A stretch of 7,706 nt of DNA, from the NCBI GenBank assembly GCA_031267055.1, contig JAIRZV010000124.1:1-7706 (forward strand), read 5' to 3'. This DNA comes from Candidatus Margulisiibacteriota bacterium. GTDB taxonomy: Bacteria; Margulisbacteria; Termititenacia; Termititenacales; Termititenacaceae. The number at the start of each line of letters is the position of its first letter. Within the stretch, counting starts at the first letter, position 1. Under the pieces are notes generated by a model that did not search any database, had not been told where the DNA came from, and saw nothing but the letters and a program-made list of their open reading frames with translations. Below, piece by piece: positions 7,029-7,706 of the stretch. The position numbers and the translations under genes were made by a program.

Positions 7029-7706
7029 CTATTTTTGCAGCTCAAAGCTGTAAGTTATACTAGCATTTGGCGCCACATAAACTTTGGCGCCCAGATAAAT
7101 TTGACCTTTGCCCGTAATATCATAAACAAGCTGTTCACCCACAGATAACCGCCCATCTATAAGATTGTCGCCTGTAATCCGCTTGCCAGCCGGCGCGGGA
7201 AATACAGCGCGACTAGCCACATCGTAGTTAGCATAATTCTGGCTATCTATCGAAATACCGATATGTCTACTGACGTCAATTCTCCCTTCAATAGACCGCA
7301 TGGTAACAACTAATTTGTTGTAGTCTTCCGTATTGATAGTCCCCAAAGCGATCGAATCATAATCACCGTCCTGGCCAGTGCCGCGCACGGTCAAAGCATT
7401 ATTATTTACAGTGTACCTTACTTCTTTACCCCAGCCAGACCCAACAGCAGTCGGCAGAGCAATCGGTTTATTGTTAAGAGCGGCAGCTTGTGGAGCCGGA
7501 GCAACAGGCTGTGTTCGCACAACCGGCATAGCAGTCGGCGTGCTGTTAATATCTATCTTTTGCGGAAACACTGCGTCAACTAAACCTAGCAATTCCAGAG
7601 TATTATCAAAATAATTATCCTGCGGTGTTCTGCCGTTAAAAATCCTATCCGCCAAATTAGCGGCTGAAGTATCGCCCAGCGCAACGCTCAAAGGCAAATA
7701 CATCGC
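7029..7706 (-). CDS. C-terminal part of a probable secreted protein: possible glycoside hydrolase end plus beta-rich domain (5' partial)
   Basis: The frame is open to the window edge. The ATG at 7703 is probably internal, since no signal peptide follows it. Three regions are seen, numbered from that ATG. Residues 1-48, with LPLSVALGDTSAANLADRIF and YFDNTLELLGL, recall the last helices of an alpha/alpha-barrel glycoside hydrolase, GH8 (BcsZ-like endoglucanase) being my best guess at low confidence. Residues 54-90 are a linker rich in Pro, Ala and Thr. Residues 91-224 alternate hydrophobic and polar residues with many Gly, Asn and Asp, like a beta-sandwich carbohydrate-binding or adhesion domain; I cannot name its family. 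No sorting signal (PEP-CTERM, LPXTG) is seen at the C-terminus, which ends ITYSFELQK. The carrier gene follows after 44 bp without a visible terminator, so the two may share a transcript. Confidence 0.72.
   Translation of the reverse strand, partial: AMYLPLSVALGDTSAANLADRIFNGRTPQDNYFDNTLELLGLVDAVFPQKIDINSTPTAMPVVRTQPVAPAPQAAALNNKPIALPTAVGSGWGKEVRYTVNNNALTVRGTGQDGDYDSIALGTINTEDYNKLVVTMRSIEGRIDVSRHIGISIDSQNYANYDVASRAVFPAPAGKRITGDNLIDGRLSVGEQLVYDITGKGQIYLGAKVYVAPNASITYSFELQK

Overview
The window is almost entirely coding and looks like part of a bacterial surface- or exopolysaccharide locus. Base composition is fairly balanced. The set of genes (a Wzy/WaaL-type multi-pass polymerase or ligase, a GT4 glycosyltransferase, and the ligase/decarboxylase pair best known from exosortase-associated loci) suggests a Gram-negative-type envelope, but nothing here fixes the phylum. 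No rRNA, tRNA, CRISPR array, transposase or phage gene is visible.

Layout: two gene sets converge. On the + strand, bases 2-1960 encode the 3' part of an O-antigen polymerase/ligase-like membrane protein that runs in one frame into a complete NodB-type polysaccharide deacetylase domain. It is followed by a roughly 104-bp imperfect palindrome (1916-2019), then by a GT4 glycosyltransferase (2039-3175). On the - strand, read from right to left, come the C-terminal part of a secreted-looking protein with a possible glycoside hydrolase end and a terminal beta-rich domain (7706-7029), a small carrier protein (6984-6733), an AMP-forming adenylation enzyme (6736-5222), a fold-type III PLP decarboxylase (5225-4044) and a GNAT-family acyltransferase (4043-3126). 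The last four are packed with 4-bp overlaps or no gap. The GNAT gene and the glycosyltransferase gene overlap tail to tail by 50 bp.

How they may work together: the carrier, ligase and decarboxylase are the parts needed to activate an amino acid, hold it as a carrier thioester and decarboxylate it there, as the butirosin BtrI/BtrJ/BtrK system does. The coupled GNAT gene is a natural candidate for moving the resulting amino-acyl group to an amine acceptor, perhaps an amino sugar. The + strand genes would build (GT4), polymerise or ligate (Wzy_C domain) and deacetylate (NodB domain) a glycan, and deacetylation exposes amines. That the two sets serve one decorated polysaccharide is inference. 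The domain assignments are well supported by motifs.
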